The notes under the pieces were generated by a model, which saw nothing but the letters and a program-made list of their open reading frames with translations, was not told the origin of the DNA and searched no databases. Positions 32,901 to 33,042 of a stretch of DNA of 33,042 nt are shown one piece after another. Where the stretch lies: NCBI RefSeq assembly GCF_029868855.1, contig NZ_JARWOV010000107.1:1-33042 (forward strand). Direction: 5' to 3'. How positions within the stretch are numbered: the first letter of the stretch is position 1; every line of letters starts with the position of its first letter. A program made the position numbers and the translations under genes. This DNA comes from Nocardia carnea. Lineage in GTDB: Bacteria; Actinomycetota; Actinomycetes; Mycobacteriales; Mycobacteriaceae.

Positions 32901-33042
32901 GAGTTTGCCGGTAGTGCGGCGGGGTTGTCGAATATCGTTGCGTAGGCGGCAAGTTCCTTGGTGCGCAGTTCGAGCAAATCGGGCCGGTCCGCGCGGCGGG
33001 ACTCCTCGGCCGCGGAGACCAACCAGGTGGGATTGAACGCGG
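32870..33042 (-). CDS. 3' end of an unidentified minus-strand gene (partial)
   Basis: A frame open from the window edge encodes 56 residues before TAG at 32870-32872. It is charged and helical (SAAEESRRADRPDLLEL, RTKELAAYATIFDNP) with high third-position GC for the first 40 codons, as in real genes here, then a looser tail. The start lies beyond the window. I do not recognise the family. It overlaps the small peptide gene tail-to-tail by 31 bases. Confidence 0.5.
   Translation of the reverse strand, partial: AFNPTWLVSAAEESRRADRPDLLELRTKELAAYATIFDNPAALPANSQRTPQACRI

Noticed and set aside
1..33042. CRISPR array, tRNA or rRNA genes, insertion sequences, phage or integrase genes
   Set aside because: No regularly spaced repeats, cloverleaf-like sequences, transposase or integrase frames were seen by reading; a tRNA scan was not possible here.

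Overview
The window is about 33 kb of very GC-rich DNA with high third-position GC, GTG and TTG starts, several leaderless-looking starts, a Kgd-type 2-oxoglutarate dehydrogenase, an EspG/WXG type VII secretion cassette, a PtpB-like phosphatase and paired acyl-CoA dehydrogenases. Together these point to a mycolate-containing actinobacterium, most likely Nocardia or a close relative. The genus is inferred from gene content, not from a database match. No rRNA, tRNA, CRISPR array, insertion sequence or integrase was seen.

Layout. 1-175 is a perfect 28-bp inverted repeat around about 120 bp of pure G/C homopolymer runs, probably a contig-end fold-back artefact. It leads into kgd (minus strand). 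Next, all on the minus strand, are a fused two-half ABC exporter and a three-gene unit with ATGA overlaps (unknown helical protein, divergent ABC ATPase, ABC-2 permease), followed by a glutathionyl-hydroquinone-reductase-like enzyme. On the plus strand come a crotonase-family protein and an AMP-binding protein that stops before its C-terminal domain. That gene ends tail-to-tail with a ptpB-like phosphatase inside a shared hairpin. A TetR-type ligand-binding domain without a DNA-binding domain and a PLP-dependent amino acid deaminase/aldolase follow.

The middle (16.9-24.2 kb) holds a 1,227-residue RecB-like nuclease/Upf1-like helicase with several catalytic motifs eroded, deaD, a nitrilase-family amidase diverging from deaD over 60 bp, and a phosphoribosyltransferase. 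From memory, kgd, a TM0106-type nuclease-helicase and deaD also lie close together in Mycobacterium tuberculosis (Rv1248c, Rv1251c, Rv1253). This window therefore looks like that neighbourhood with extra genes inserted. 24.3-26.7 kb is a two-subunit acyl-CoA dehydrogenase operon.

The right end (26.9-33.0 kb) is cell-envelope and secretion oriented: a secreted Pro-rich protein, then a tightly coupled operon of an alpha/beta hydrolase, an EspC-like helical protein, a WXG-motif protein with a long Pro/Ala tail, and an EspG-type chaperone. A convergent Pro/Thr-rich lipoprotein, a two-helix membrane protein, a 32-residue peptide gene with a strong ribosome binding site, and the 3' end of an unidentified minus-strand gene complete the window.

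A recurring theme is proteins that keep a family fold but lack expected catalytic or DNA-binding parts: the nuclease-helicase, the AMP-binding protein, the small ABC ATPase, the TetR-like protein and the crotonase oxyanion hole. The best leads for something undescribed are the eroded nuclease-helicase with a 20-bp perfect palindrome in its leader, the coreless type VII secretion cassette, and the 32-residue peptide.
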